Below are positions 52,601 to 63,948 of a stretch of DNA of 64,000 nt, piece after piece. The notes beneath the pieces were generated by a model. It did not search any database, had not been told where the DNA came from, and worked only from the letters and a program-made list of their open reading frames with translations. A program made the position numbers and the translations under genes. This DNA comes from Planococcus citri (lineage: Eukaryota > Arthropoda > Insecta > Hemiptera > Pseudococcidae): assembly GCF_950023065.1 (NCBI RefSeq), contig NC_088677.1, positions 41,618,555 to 41,682,554 on the forward strand. Reading direction: 5' to 3'. Each line of letters starts with the position of its first letter. Within the stretch, counting starts at the first letter, position 1.

Positions 52601-53602
52601 CAAGAAAAAAAAACACAGAAAAAGTCTACGAAATGTAGGGCCTAACTTTATGAGTTTATACTTTTTCAATAACCACATATAGTATCAACTGCATCCAGTC
52701 GCAAAAGATAAAGTTTACTAGGCCGTGATACTTTCCATTTCGTTATCGAAATCAGTGATCAGAGTTGTTTAGAAACTACCTACTAACATTATTTTACACT
52801 GCATCACCTTTGTACATACATACCACAATCACGGGCAATTTTTTATCGGTAACTAATTAATATTCTGATCGCATATGCTTACATATTTTATTCACAAAGA
52901 TGATTTGAAAAAAAAAAAACTTCGAATGAGTAAGTAGGTAGGTAAGTAGGTAGAGGTACATCTACGAGTACCTTAATATTCCTTATATTCGTAACCTCGT
53001 TTAGACAAATCCACAAAAAGGTTTCATCAAATGATGGAAAAAACTTGCGATAATATGCAGTTTCACATTTCCAATTTTTTCGACTATCCTAGCTGCAAAA
53101 TATACCATTTCTCATCATATAAGTACGTACTTTCATCTTATACCATAGGTACTCTGTACCCACCACATGTTTCCGTAGACCTACACACATTTTTCTTGTC
53201 CAACACTTAGAATATGATAGAAAATGAGACAATTTGAATAAATGTGTTCCATGTTACAAGTCACAGTAGCAATTTTCATCCAGGAATTCCATGATCGTTA
53301 ACAGGGACAGTTTTGTAAGAAAATTTACATGTCTTTCCGTGTTTTTCTCATGAAGACATCTTTGCCAAAGCTTGATGATTTCTTTTTGGAGACATCAATA
53401 GTTTTTGAGCAACTGAGTGAACAACTTAACCCCTTTATTTGATTTTTCTAAAATTGAAATCGGTCAAAAATTCACTCCTTAAAATACGTATTAGAGATAG
53501 GCAAATATAGCAAATGATGGGCGGATGGGCCAAAGTGATCATTTCTTTGAGTAGGTAGTAGTCAGTAGGTAGCCTATACATACGAGTACGTATACGTACT
53601 AC
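49651..53602. other. crinkled 5' flank, no protein gene seen
   Basis: Should contain the crinkled first exon and promoter. The best candidate is the less AT-rich, CpG-containing stretch at about 50870-51070 (CAGCGCAGCAGCGTCTCTCG and CTCTCGCGCGTCTG). GGTA/TACC runs occur at about 52934-52953. Nothing else supported. Confidence 0.35.
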
Positions 53603-54549
53603 AATAGGGTGGATCGCGAAAAAAAAAGTTCAGCAGAGACCTTCATTTTACATGAGTCGAAAGTTACTCAAAAAAAATTTCAGTGCCGGAGGTGCCCCTG
53701 GATGGAAGAATTGGGCCCTCAAAGAGTAGGTATTTTTTCGCTCCTGTCGCCCGACCTGCTATGGGAAAAATGGGCTAGTCTCAAATGATAGTACTTATTT
53801 GAGATTCTGCGTCGATCTGTGCAATTTCCGTCAAAATCCAAGACCACTTTTAGGGTTCTACTGAGCGGTTGAAAATTTGAAAATCGACTGATTCTGAATT
53901 GAATTCGTGTTTTGAACATTTTTTTCTTCGCAGATATGTTAGTACATATATTTCGCATTAATTATGCCAACATTTTGAAAGATATCATTCCTGAAATTGG
54001 AGAAATATTTTGGAACGCGAACGCAGTGGTGCCATTTTTTGGTCATTATTGCTAATTTCAAAAATTTCGAGAAAAATGCCCAAAAACTAATTAAATTTCA
54101 ATTTTTTTAAATTGACAATAATGGCTACAAAATTGTAACCATTGAGTCCCTAAATATTTCCCCAGTTTTAAGAATATCTTTCAAAATTTTGGCATAATTA
54201 TTGCGAAATATATCTGTGAAGAAAAAAATGTCAAAAACACCAATTCATATAAAATCAAGCGATATTCAAATTTTCAACCGCCCAGTAGAACCCTATAAAA
54301 GTGGTCTTGGATTTTGACGGAAATTGCATAAATTATGTAGAGATCAACGCAGAATCCCAAATATGTACTATCATTTGGAAATTGGTCCATTTTTCCAAAA
54401 GCAGGTTGGGTAGCGAAAGGAGCGAAAAAACCACGATTTTTTCGAAAATGTCTCCTCTTCGAGGGCCTTGTTCTTCCATAGAGTGGCACCTCCGGAGATG
54501 AAATTTTTTCTGAGCAACTTTCAACTCAAAATGAAGGATCCGCCATAGT
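53603..54549. repeat. Large palindrome (fold-back), about 0.95 kb
   Basis: Two arms of about 450 bp, each the inverse of the other. Left landmarks: GGTGGATC, CCTTCATTTT, CGGAGGTGCC, TTTTTTCGCTCCT, ATGATAGTACTTATTTGAGA, TTTCCGTCAAAATCCAAGAC, AGGGTTCTACTGAGCGGTTG, TTAATTATGCCAACATTTTG. Each recurs inverted on the right up to GGATCCGCCATA at 54537-54548. The spacer at the centre is under 100 bp. No transposase frame. It may be a long-arm fold-back transposon or an inverted duplication of another repeat. Confidence 0.85.
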
Positions 54550-54953
54550 AAAGCCTACCTACTTGCATCTCAGGTATCCCTGCTGGACCCAAGTTCTGAG
54601 GATTCGTGGAAATTTCTTCAGAATTTCAACTTGCTTGGGTCTTTATCACAATTATGTAGCTCTATTTTTCCACAAAAAAATCAAATTCTGAATGGTTTAG
54701 CTCTTCAACTTAATTGGGCGGTGTGCGCCAGGAATCCAGGATCACATTTTTAGTACAAGTACCACATTATTTAACAAAGCGAAACATGCTGAGAAATGGA
54801 TAAAATGTAATTTTTGACCAAAATAATGATCAGTGCTTGAATTTCACTGAAAAATCTATTTGAAATGGCTAATAAATTTGGATTTTCAGGAACGAATAAA
54901 CGAATAATAGCACATCTGAGAAGGGCAGATGTAGTGGTTTTGAAAGGATTTAA

Positions 54954-55253
54954 ATGGTTAATATGCACATTTTCGATGATCGTAGACGCTCTCATACTTA
55001 TCCAAGTCCAACACGTTTCAGATTCAAGGAATGGAAACAATTAAGAAAGCGAGGTAATGCATTTCAACCATTTGGACCAAGAATTCCTTCCAGGGGACAT
55101 TTACAACGTATTCACTGGAAAAGCACGTCATTCACACCTCGGAAACGAACCGAACTTAATTTTTCGATTTTTGAGGCGAATATTTTAAAATGGCGGGAAA
55201 ATCGTATTATATTAAACATAAATTTAATACGAAAAAAAAATATATGTACATAG
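54954..55253 (+). CDS. Hypothetical small basic protein
   Basis: 99 codons from an ATG that follows an in-frame stop; AATAAA lies at 55272-55277, 19 nt after the stop codon. A splice acceptor (GATTTTCAG, ending 54889) lies just upstream. The protein is rich in Arg/Lys/His (DDRRRSH, RFRFKEWKQLRKRGN, TPRKRTEL), with Pro and aromatic residues in the first two thirds and a more AT-driven end. No similarity recognised. It sits 400 bp from the large palindrome, so it could also belong to a mobile element. Confidence 0.25.
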   Translation: MVNMHIFDDRRRSHTYPSPTRFRFKEWKQLRKRGNAFQPFGPRIPSRGHLQRIHWKSTSFTPRKRTELNFSIFEANILKWRENRIILNINLIRKKNICT

Positions 55254-55279
55254 AGAGATGAAAATTTCCTTAATAAAGT

Positions 55280-57602
55280 GAAGCTTGCTTTTCTCCAGAA
55301 ATTTCAATCGATTTCAGATTTGTATCTCTAACGGTAAGTATTTTTTTTTGGTATAAAATTAATCAGTACATAATAGGTACTATAACCATAAGATATCGAA
55401 AAATCAACTTCGACACCTCAGAATTTACTTCTGAGGTCTATTTAGAATGCTTTTTCAGTAAGTCAATTAAGCTCAATAGTAGTTGCCCTATTGTAAGATT
55501 TCTACAGTCAAAACCTTACTAAAACTGCCTCTTAGCATTTGAATTTGTTCTAGAAAATGAAAATTGAGCCAAATTTTCGCATTTTAAAATAAAATCCTCC
55601 AAGCACTCATTTTACACAAAATGATAACTGTGGTTTCACTCTAATATAATATCAATTAAGATTGGGTAGGGGGGAGGGAGAGGTCTTGGAAGTTCAGATG
55701 GCTGATGATTGAAACGTTTGGAATCTTACTTTATGGTGAAAAGAAATCACGCCGGGGGTCAAGCACCTAAAAATTTGAGAAAAATCATTCCATAATATAC
55801 AGTCATCGTAAATGAATGCGTCGAATTAGGTGCAGAAATATTGCGAAAACATTACAAATCATCTCGCGTTTCAACTTGAAATTTAATTCAACTGAGGTGA
55901 TTCAAATTGCAACCGTATCCGCAGTAAATAAAATTTCATATACTTATGCGAACTGTAGGGTAATTACTAATTAGATATTACCAAGTACGGAAACGGACAA
56001 ACAATTAAAAGTCCATTTATCTCTAATTTCATACGTAGTACTTTTACATTTTCATCCATTCATAAATACGAGAATAAACTCTGCACCACCGCAGCAGGTA
56101 GCACGTCACCGTCACCTAGATAGATTCACGAGTAAGTGTAATAAAACAGACAACACCTAACGAATGTTAAACTCGTTTTCAACATACCGTATGTTATGAT
56201 GTTTAAAAAAACACATACACATGCACATGCTCAATTTTGAATCGTAATCGTCATCGTCAACGAGTTCACAAACCTCAGGTCATATGTGTACTTCCAAAAC
56301 GCTATTTACTTAGATGTGGATGCGTAAAATTTTCTATATTACGTTCATTACTACAAATACGCTCTTAATACGACAATATAATCGAATATTATTCAAGAGT
56401 CGGCATCATCAGGACATTAGGTAGGCTATATACAAATAAACGATACATATAAACACCACAGCCGAAGTACCCTCGTCGGCTCGTCCCTCACAATCTGAAG
56501 CTGACTCGTTTTTGAGCGAGTACGAAGTACTTTCGACATTAAATTAATGTTGCCACATTGTCGGCGATTATTTTATTAGCAAACAAATCATTAATAAAAC
56601 ATTCTTTTGTGCCAGTGCCATCTTCCATGCTCGCAGCCGCAGATAACACGTTTAACAACATATGCGTCCTTAATCGCGTGAATCGTAATGAAGAATGGAT
56701 CTTCGAAATTATTTTAAATATGTTGGAAATGTCGCCGATAAAAATAATTAAATTTACACAATCTGCACTTCAAATGAAACCAGTAAAACGGTACCACTAT
56801 CAACGTCTGTATGTTTTACAATTTTTTGTTTACCTGAAAACACAATCGTATACGCACACTACACAGTAAACCTTACCTACCTACCTCTACACATACAGCT
56901 CTCTGAATACCGTTAGTTACCTTACCGACAAACGCATCACAGAAACTCCCTTGGACTCTCGTATACTACAATACGTTTTGTATGTACAATTTCCGCGAAA
57001 ATACAAGAGTAGGTACCTATACGTATCACCGTAACCGCATTCTCATTCAACAAATTACCGAATAATTTTGACCGCGAAGAGTTTCTTCCACCGAATCGAG
57101 CATTTTTCGCATATTAATATAAATTAAACCACCCGACGTGTGACGCGTCTCGATGCGAATCCTGCCAATCCGCGTTTTACGTAAAAATTATTCTTATTAG
57201 AATGCATTTTTAACGCATTACGTTGCGTCGTTACGCTGCTGCCATTATCTTTTACACGCACATTTGAATTTTAATTCAACATATGGCCGAATAATTACGT
57301 AGAATAATTTGAATCAAGTGTCGATAAATGCATCGCTCATCTAATATGTATAAATACATTTATACCGAAAGGTGATCTTCTGATGAAAAAAATCGAAAAG
57401 AGACAAAAAGCAAACCTTCACAGCCCAGCCCGTCAACTACGATCAAGCTGAAAGTCTCGTTTCCATACTTCATAGACAGAAACAAATGTTGAAACATTGA
57501 AGTCCATTTTTCGGGCATTTTTGAACGACAATTCTCGAAATAGAAATACATATGTGACGCGACGCGACAAAATCGACCTTCGAGCCGAAAACAAGTTTTT
57601 GA
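55280..57602. other. Gene-free stretch
   Basis: No supported feature. A frame of 103 codons at 56558-56869 has no ATG at its listed start and no similarity. The sequence at about 56880-57250 is somewhat less AT-rich, without a clear signal. Confidence 0.4.
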
Positions 57603-57610
57603 GTTATGGG

Positions 57611-58368
57611 CAGTGTTGCCGTTTTAGCGATTTTCAAGCTATTCCTAGCGATTTTGGTTTTGGAAAATCGCCAGAAATTTTCAATCTAGCTATTAGCGGG
57701 AAGTCTAGCGATTTTGCACTCCGCTAGCGGGAACTCTAGCTTTTTTTTACAAAAAACCTATTTTATTCCGTTTCAGTTGAAAATAATTCTCATTTTAGAC
57801 CATAATACCATTATTAGTCCCATTTTTTCGATAAAAATATGATGAAAAATTTCATTTTCTTGCCAAAAATCATTAAAAATTGTCGTTTTTTGCAAAAAAA
57901 ATTCCAAAAAGCCTCATTTTCTTCCGAAAATTGCTTTACAGACTTTTTTTTAGTTATTTTCGTCAAAATTATCAAAATGTTTCTTTCATTTCAGAAATTG
58001 AGAAAAAATGTCTTCCGTCTATTTTCAATTTTAAAAAAATATCAAAATCGATTTTCAACATAAAAATGATTTTTTTTTCAATTTCTGACATGAAGAAACA
58101 TTTTGATAATTTTGACGAAAAAACGAGACTTAAAAGCAATTTTTGGAAAAAAATGAGGTTTTTTGGAATTCGTTGCAAAAAACGACAATTTTTAATGATT
58201 TTTGGCAAAAAAATGAAACTTTTTGCATATTTTTATCGGAAAAGTTGGACTTTTCAAAGATGTAGATCTAGCGGGAACCCTAGCTATTTTCCGTGGGCAA
58301 TTTAGCGGTTTTTAGCTACTTTTTGGGGTCAATATGGCGGGATTTAAATTTTCAGAACGGCAACACTG
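57611..58368. mobile_element. hAT-type hairpin MITE
   Basis: 758 bp with terminal inverted repeats CAGTGTTGCCGTT and AACGGCAACACTG, and a perfect 8-bp duplication GTTATGGG on both sides (57603-57610 and 58369-58376). Eight-base duplications and CA-G ends fit hAT. Most of the element is one long inverted repeat folding at about 58030: CAAAAATCATTAAAAATTGTCG on the left returns inverted near 58185. Subterminal AGCGGGAA/CTAGC words repeat near both ends. No transposase. Confidence 0.9.
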
Positions 58369-58716
58369 GTTATGGGGGGTTAAAGTTTTCAGTCCAGTTC
58401 TGCTCATTTAGCGGAAGCGCTTGCGTTCTAATCACATTCTCCGGCTAAACTGAGCTAAAAATAGTCTTGGATAACGTTTCTTGCTTGTTTTGTGTGAACA
58501 TCACTGGGTAAAATGGTTATTTACATTGATACAGGGGGCTCAGTCGTGATTGCGCTCATTTTTTCAATTTTTTTTTATTTTTTCATTATTTTCAATTTTT
58601 AAATCGATCTGGAGGCGAAACAAAGTGTTCTACGAGAAAAATAGATCGAGCAAAGTTGTAGAGAATTAAATTTCCAAAAACCTATAAGAGGTTTATTTTT
58701 CTCGAAAATGCATAGT

Positions 58717-58792
58717 TTTTCCGTTATTCTCAAAAAACAGAAATTTTATGGTAATCATCATGAGGTTTTTGTTTTTTGAGAATAACGGAAAA
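58717..58792. repeat. Short inverted repeat
   Basis: TTTCCGTTATTCTCAAAAAAC pairs with its inverse GTTTTTTGAGAATAACGGAAA across a loop of about 35 bp. Confidence 0.75.
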
Positions 58793-59791
58793 TAAATTTT
58801 GAAAATTTTCAAGCCCATTTGGAGCCTTCAAAAAAATTACTTTTCTCCAGTGCATATAATTGGAACTGCTCTCAAAGACGCATGCAGTAATCAACTTCAG
58901 AAACTACTGTACTTTAATTCTATCATTAGTCTGACATTCAAAAATTGATTGGAATAAGTTTTGTAGAGTAGTCTGTAAGAAATTATGTACTTGCGTACTG
59001 AGGCAATAAATAAATAATGAATAAATGAATGAATGATTAGAGCAAGTGAATCGCAAATCAGAAGGACGATCAATTTGATTATGTCAGTTTCATAGCGATT
59101 CTAGCCATCAAGCATGCTGAAGAGTAGTCAACTTTTGCTGGAGGCTACAGATCGACTTCAAAGTGGTCGGCGAACCAATGTTCAGCTTTGTGTCTCAAAG
59201 CTTACCCTTTTTAAAGAGAAAATGACGTGTATTAAAATCTTTTCCCCTCAATTTTAGATCCGCTAAAATGTAAACAATTGGTCACGTTTTACTGGCGTTC
59301 TAAGATAATGTCCTATTAGGTTACGAGAATTTGTTTACTTTACATTTTGCCAGAGCTCAGGAAACAGACTGAAGTGGGCTGTTTCCGACATTTTCGACAA
59401 CGGCTTCGATTTATTTTTCAGACAATTTGTTGAGAAGTTCAAGAAATAAGACATACCTACAAATGTTTTCACAATAAAAACGTGTGGCTGATGTGGCAGT
59501 TTTGCGGGGTTAAAAAGAAAGATGGCACTTCAAAGGGACCAATTGAATACATACTTAAGAAAACGGATATTTCAGATCTTTGTAGTGGTATGGTAGTCGG
59601 GGTAGGAAGCTTGAGCCTTGAAACCTCATTCTCCCAAGTTGACGCGGGGAAAATTTGACCTTCCGAAGGGATGACTTCAGTGAACCTAAAATATCATCCA
59701 TTTCAGCAGTGGATTACTCGATAACCGCGATACCTACCAAAATGGAACATTTTCCCATAGTTAGGGGTTTTGAAAGGCTTTTTGGTGATAT

Positions 59792-60053
59792 TAAAGCTCT
59801 TTAATACAAGTATGGAAATAGATTATACTCTTAAGAAAGTCATAGGATTTTACGTAAGTTTTACGTACTGCGCAGTGCGCGAGCAAGCATCAAATCAGCT
59901 GTTCACGTACAACGTTGCACCCCATTGTTTGCTCCACCCACCTCCACCGCGTGACGACACCAACCTGACATGCGCAGTACGCAACACATACGTAAAATGC
60001 TATGACTTTCTTAAGAGCATACTCTATTTCCATACTTGTATTAAAGAGCTTTA
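59792..60053. mobile_element. MITE nested in the palindrome
   Basis: 262 bp, terminal inverted repeats of about 55 bp starting TAAAGCTCTTTAATACAAG, with a perfect 8-bp duplication GGTGATAT (59784-59791 and 60054-60061). Removing it restores the pairing of the surrounding palindrome, so it came in after the palindrome formed. The 8-bp duplication suggests hAT; the ends do not match the CAGTGTTGCC family next to it. Confidence 0.9.
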
Positions 60054-60070
60054 GGTGATATCATAAAAAT

Positions 60071-60854
60071 CAGTGTTGCCACTTTTTTTCGTACAAAAAA
60101 TTAGCTCAAAAAGTTTCGAAACGTAGTTTTCATATCGTTCCGACTCTCAAAAATTCTGAAAAAAATTGGGATGGTAACATGTTGCAAAGTTGATTTAAAA
60201 AATTTGAAGTTTGCGAAAGAAATGTGATTTTTTGATTTAAAACATGGAAAAAAGTTTTGATAGGGATGAAGTTGACCCATTTGACCCTATTTTTACGTAT
60301 CTGTTGAAAAAGTTGAAAAGCCACTTTCACTCGATGAAATAAACTCCTCACAAAAAAATCAAAATTCGAAAAGATTCAAAAAATGAACGAATTTTTATTT
60401 TTTTGTTGTGAGTATAATTTTTATCAACTTTTTCATGAAATACGTCAGAAAGAGGTCAAAATAAGACAACTGAATAAATTCAAACTTTTTTTGATGTTTG
60501 AAATTGAAAATTGAATTTTGAATTTTTTTGTGAGGAGTTCATTTCATCGAGTGAAAGTGGTTTTTCAACTTTTTCAACAGATACGTAAAAATAGGGGTCA
60601 AATGGGTCAACTATACCTATCAAACTTTTTTTCATGTTTAAATCAAAAAATCACATTTTTTCGCAAACGTTAAATTTTTTTAAATCAACTTTGCAAAATG
60701 TTACCATCCCAATTTTTTAATATGTTGTTCAGCATAAAAAGTTGTCCATAATACATATATTTTTTTCAGAATTTTTGAGAGTCGGAACGACATGAAAACT
60801 ACGTTTCGAAACTTTTTGAGCTAATTTTTTGCACGAAAAAAAGTGGCAACACTG
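60071..60854. mobile_element. hAT-like core of the palindrome
   Basis: Bounded by CAGTGTTGCCAC and GTGGCAACACTG, the same terminal word as the hairpin MITE at 57611. The inverted repeat continues outside these ends, so a normal target duplication cannot be recognised. It may be a hAT MITE copied together with its flank into an inverted duplication. Confidence 0.6.
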
Positions 60855-61059
60855 ATTTTTATGATATCACCAAAAAGCCATTCAAAACTCCTAACTATGG
60901 GAAAATGTTCCATTTTGGTAGGTATCGCGGTTATCGAGTAATCCACTGCTGAAATGGATGATATTTTAGGTTCACTGAAAACTTTGACACCCCCTGGCTG
61001 CCTTTAAAAATGGGCTAGAGGGTTGCGATTTGCGCCATTGGTCATCCCTTCTGAAGGTC

Positions 61060-63509
61060 TTTCCACAGGAAAAATTTCAAAAAAATCGCCGAACCCCCCT
61101 ACCACTTCTTGGTCCAACTGACGTGGAATGACCCTAAAGCTGAGTTGCTGAGACTCGCAAGGAATAAAAGAAGCAATTTCCAACATTTTCTGGAAAAAGT
61201 TTTCAATTTTTGATGATTTTTTAAAACAGAATTTTCTATTATCTGAGTAGACGCTAGTTTTCTTTACTCAGTGGTCTGTTTTGTGAAATAGAGCCGTATA
61301 GTACTCGTAAACAATAGCGGATATTGGACTCATTACAAAAATAAATCAAAATCGATCAACAACCTACGAAAGTAATGCATCGGTACTCAATTTTGCATAT
61401 CATAGATAGGTAACCGATTAAATGAAATGACTTCATCGACAACTCAATATAATAATTTACTTGTACTCAATTTTACGCCTACATACCACACCCTCGTTTC
61501 TTTATTTTTTGAAAACAGAATACAATCGACTCATAAATTTCGCAACACTTCCGTACCAAATAGTCCTATTATTCTTTTTAATTGATCGTTTTAAAGGTTG
61601 TATAACAGCGAGCGGGATTTTCGAAACGGTAGCATTTTTACCGGCTGCTTTGTTTATCTGATTTTTTAATCGTTTCGCTAACTTGATTTATTATTTTTAA
61701 TTGTTTCGGCTTTCTCCAAGTTTCATTTTCACTTGGTATTAATCTTAAATTTGGTGTATATGCTTCATATTGTTCTTATAATCGGAAATATTTTCTAACG
61801 ATATCGAGAATAAATCTTTATGTAATTTTTTTTCAACTTTTAAACAAATGCTCACTTGACAAAATCAAAACATCGAAAGTATTCGCTGCTTTCTTCAATA
61901 ATCTGCAGACACAGTTTTTCGTGTTGATCATTGAAATTACCATAATTAATAAATGTCCTCAAAAAGAGTCGTCCATTTATTAGCATTTCACGATTTTCCT
62001 TTAATTAGAACGACGCATTTGTTTGTTTCTAATTTGATCATGATCAATAATCTGAAAATACTTTCGCTGGATCAAAGTTTTAAGCGTGGTGTCGTCTCGT
62101 TGAAAACCAAAATCACGATTCATCAATGTTCAAATATATATACTTAATTACCTATAGGAAGCTAATATTTAGGAGCCAACATATAAATCTAGCCTGTCAA
62201 AAACGATCTCATTACCGGTATCTTCAATAGCAATTAACTGTGTAATTACTTTTACATTTCTGAAGACTGGAATTCGACGATTGCACGAAAATACGAAATA
62301 TTTTCATATTATAGTAGAATGATTGTACGGGTTGCATCCGTGTTAAGCCAAACGTTACTTTAGGCATGGAAAGAAACAGCTGATGTCCGAGGAATACTTT
62401 TTTATGAACAATTGTTATGCTTCTTGCACTTGATATCAGATGGTAGTACTTGATTGTCGTGGGTATTGGAAATACAAAAATGCTTTTCTTCCCTCACGTA
62501 TGTGTTTGTACTTGTAATACAGACTATATTAAATTTGAAGGAGTATGAGTACGATTTTTTTGTCTTGTAAACTAGAATTTCAATTTTCAACTGTACTGAG
62601 GCAGCATAAAAACTGGGTGAAGAGAGATTACAGGGTGACACAAACCTGGCTCCGTTCAGATTCAGATCATTTTCAACTGGAGGCAGTGGAGGCGAGTATT
62701 TCAATCTAAAATCCTCTCCCAAACAAAATAAGGAAAGCGACGATTTTGTCTCTCACGATTCAGATCATTATAATAAAAGTTGGAGCAGATTCAATCAGAA
62801 ACTGATCTAGATTCTGGATCTATGGATCCGAATCCTTTTTCAAATCCCAACCCGGATATTTCTTTAGCCACCAGGCTGCCAATTATGAGTCAAACATCAT
62901 TCAGTTTTCAGTGGATTTTCTTTGAAGATGAGGTGAATGGCCCCTTCCAACAAAGACTGCTCAGGTTACCCTCTCCTCCTACAACTTTTAAATTTCACAA
63001 ATATCACACTGATACTATAAAATTGCTGACATGGAAAGAATTATTTATTAAAATTTAAAAAATCATTTTTCAAGCATAAATTAGGTCCTTCATTAGGTGT
63101 AAAAATATAATGAGTTTACACAGATTTTTAGATAATAGGAACAAAAGATTGCATGCGAGTTGCCAGTTAACTGTCATTACTTTTGTTTTTTATTTTTATT
63201 TTTTTTTTAGCGATAATTACTATTGTCTGGTGCAAAGAATGAATGTAGAGACGTTTAAATACCCCTACAACAATCATGTTGACGCATATCATTAATAGAA
63301 ACTCAAATGAAATTACAATATTTAAATAACAATGTCGTTAATGTTCAAACTTTTAGCTCAGTTGTCACTGACCAATGAATAACAGGAATTCAGCTATGCA
63401 AAAGGTATTAGTATCTGCATCAAGACAGGTGTTTCATAATAACTTATTTTTACGTAAGTTCGGCTTGAAATTTGATAAGTATACAATATACATACTCGTA
63501 CATCGTATG
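61060..63509. other. Gene-poor stretch with one coding-like block
   Basis: Mostly AT-rich and featureless. At 62634-63058 the + strand is less AT-rich and holds two open stretches: 62634-62810 (58 codons to a stop, behind an acceptor GATTACAG) and 62822-63058 (78 codons from an ATG). No similarity recognised for either. Confidence 0.35.
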
Positions 63510-63517
63510 TATGTGCC

Positions 63518-63948
63518 AGAGTCCTGCACGGTATAGTTAAAAGTTATCTGCGTTAGTTGCGCGTCGAGGGCGGATAGCTATAGTTAGTAGTCATCCTAAC
63601 GGCAGGTTATAACCGCACCGGCCAGTGCGGTTAATATTTGTAACTCAGATAACGTAACCATTGACTAACTTGTAGTTAAAATAACTACACTACCTGCGAT
63701 TATACCGCGTTCTTATCGGAAAAATAACGTTTGCTTCTTTCTTATCTGTTTGATGAGTCACCAAAATGTATTGATGAGACATCAACAGAACCGAAGCTAA
63801 CTTACCGCTGCATCGGCAGGTAGTTATAGTTAGTTATTTGTCGGTTGCGCGCGCCGACAAAACTAACTACAGTTCATAACGTGTAGTTGAATTAGCCGAT
63901 AGCTCCGGCGGTTATTCGGCTATTTTAACTATACCGTGCAGGACTCTG
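63518..63948. mobile_element. hAT-type MITE
   Basis: 431 bp with terminal inverted repeats CAGAGTCCTGCACGGTATAG and the inverse at the right end, flanked by a perfect 8-bp duplication GTATGTGC (63510-63517 and 63949-63956). The interior is enriched in TAGTTA/TAACTA words and is less AT-rich than the flanks. No transposase. The fresh duplication points to a fairly recent insertion. Confidence 0.92.

Larger units (their letters stand above)
59657..61059. repeat. Large palindrome (fold-back), about 1.4 kb
   Basis: Left arm from GACCTTCCGAAGGGATGAC (59657) through AGTGAACCTAAAATATCATCC, CCATAGTTAGGGGTTTTG, CAGTGTTGCCAC and TTGGGATGGTAACATG. Right arm repeats these inverted up to GTCATCCCTTCTGAAGGTC (61059). 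The centre is at about 60430. The left arm is interrupted by a 262-bp MITE (59792-60053). The right arm has about 60 bp of extra sequence around 60980-61040. No coding frame. Confidence 0.88.

Noticed and set aside
56558..56869. 103-codon frame on +
   Set aside because: No ATG at the start of the frame, no splice or poly(A) support and no recognisable domain.
57880..58305. 141-codon frame on + within the hairpin MITE
   Set aside because: Low-complexity F/K/I-rich translation of the A/T stem, with a mirrored frame on the other strand; a by-product of the inverted repeat.
59770..60054. 94-codon frame covering the nested MITE
   Set aside because: It spans the terminal repeats of the mobile element and its target duplication, so it is not a gene.
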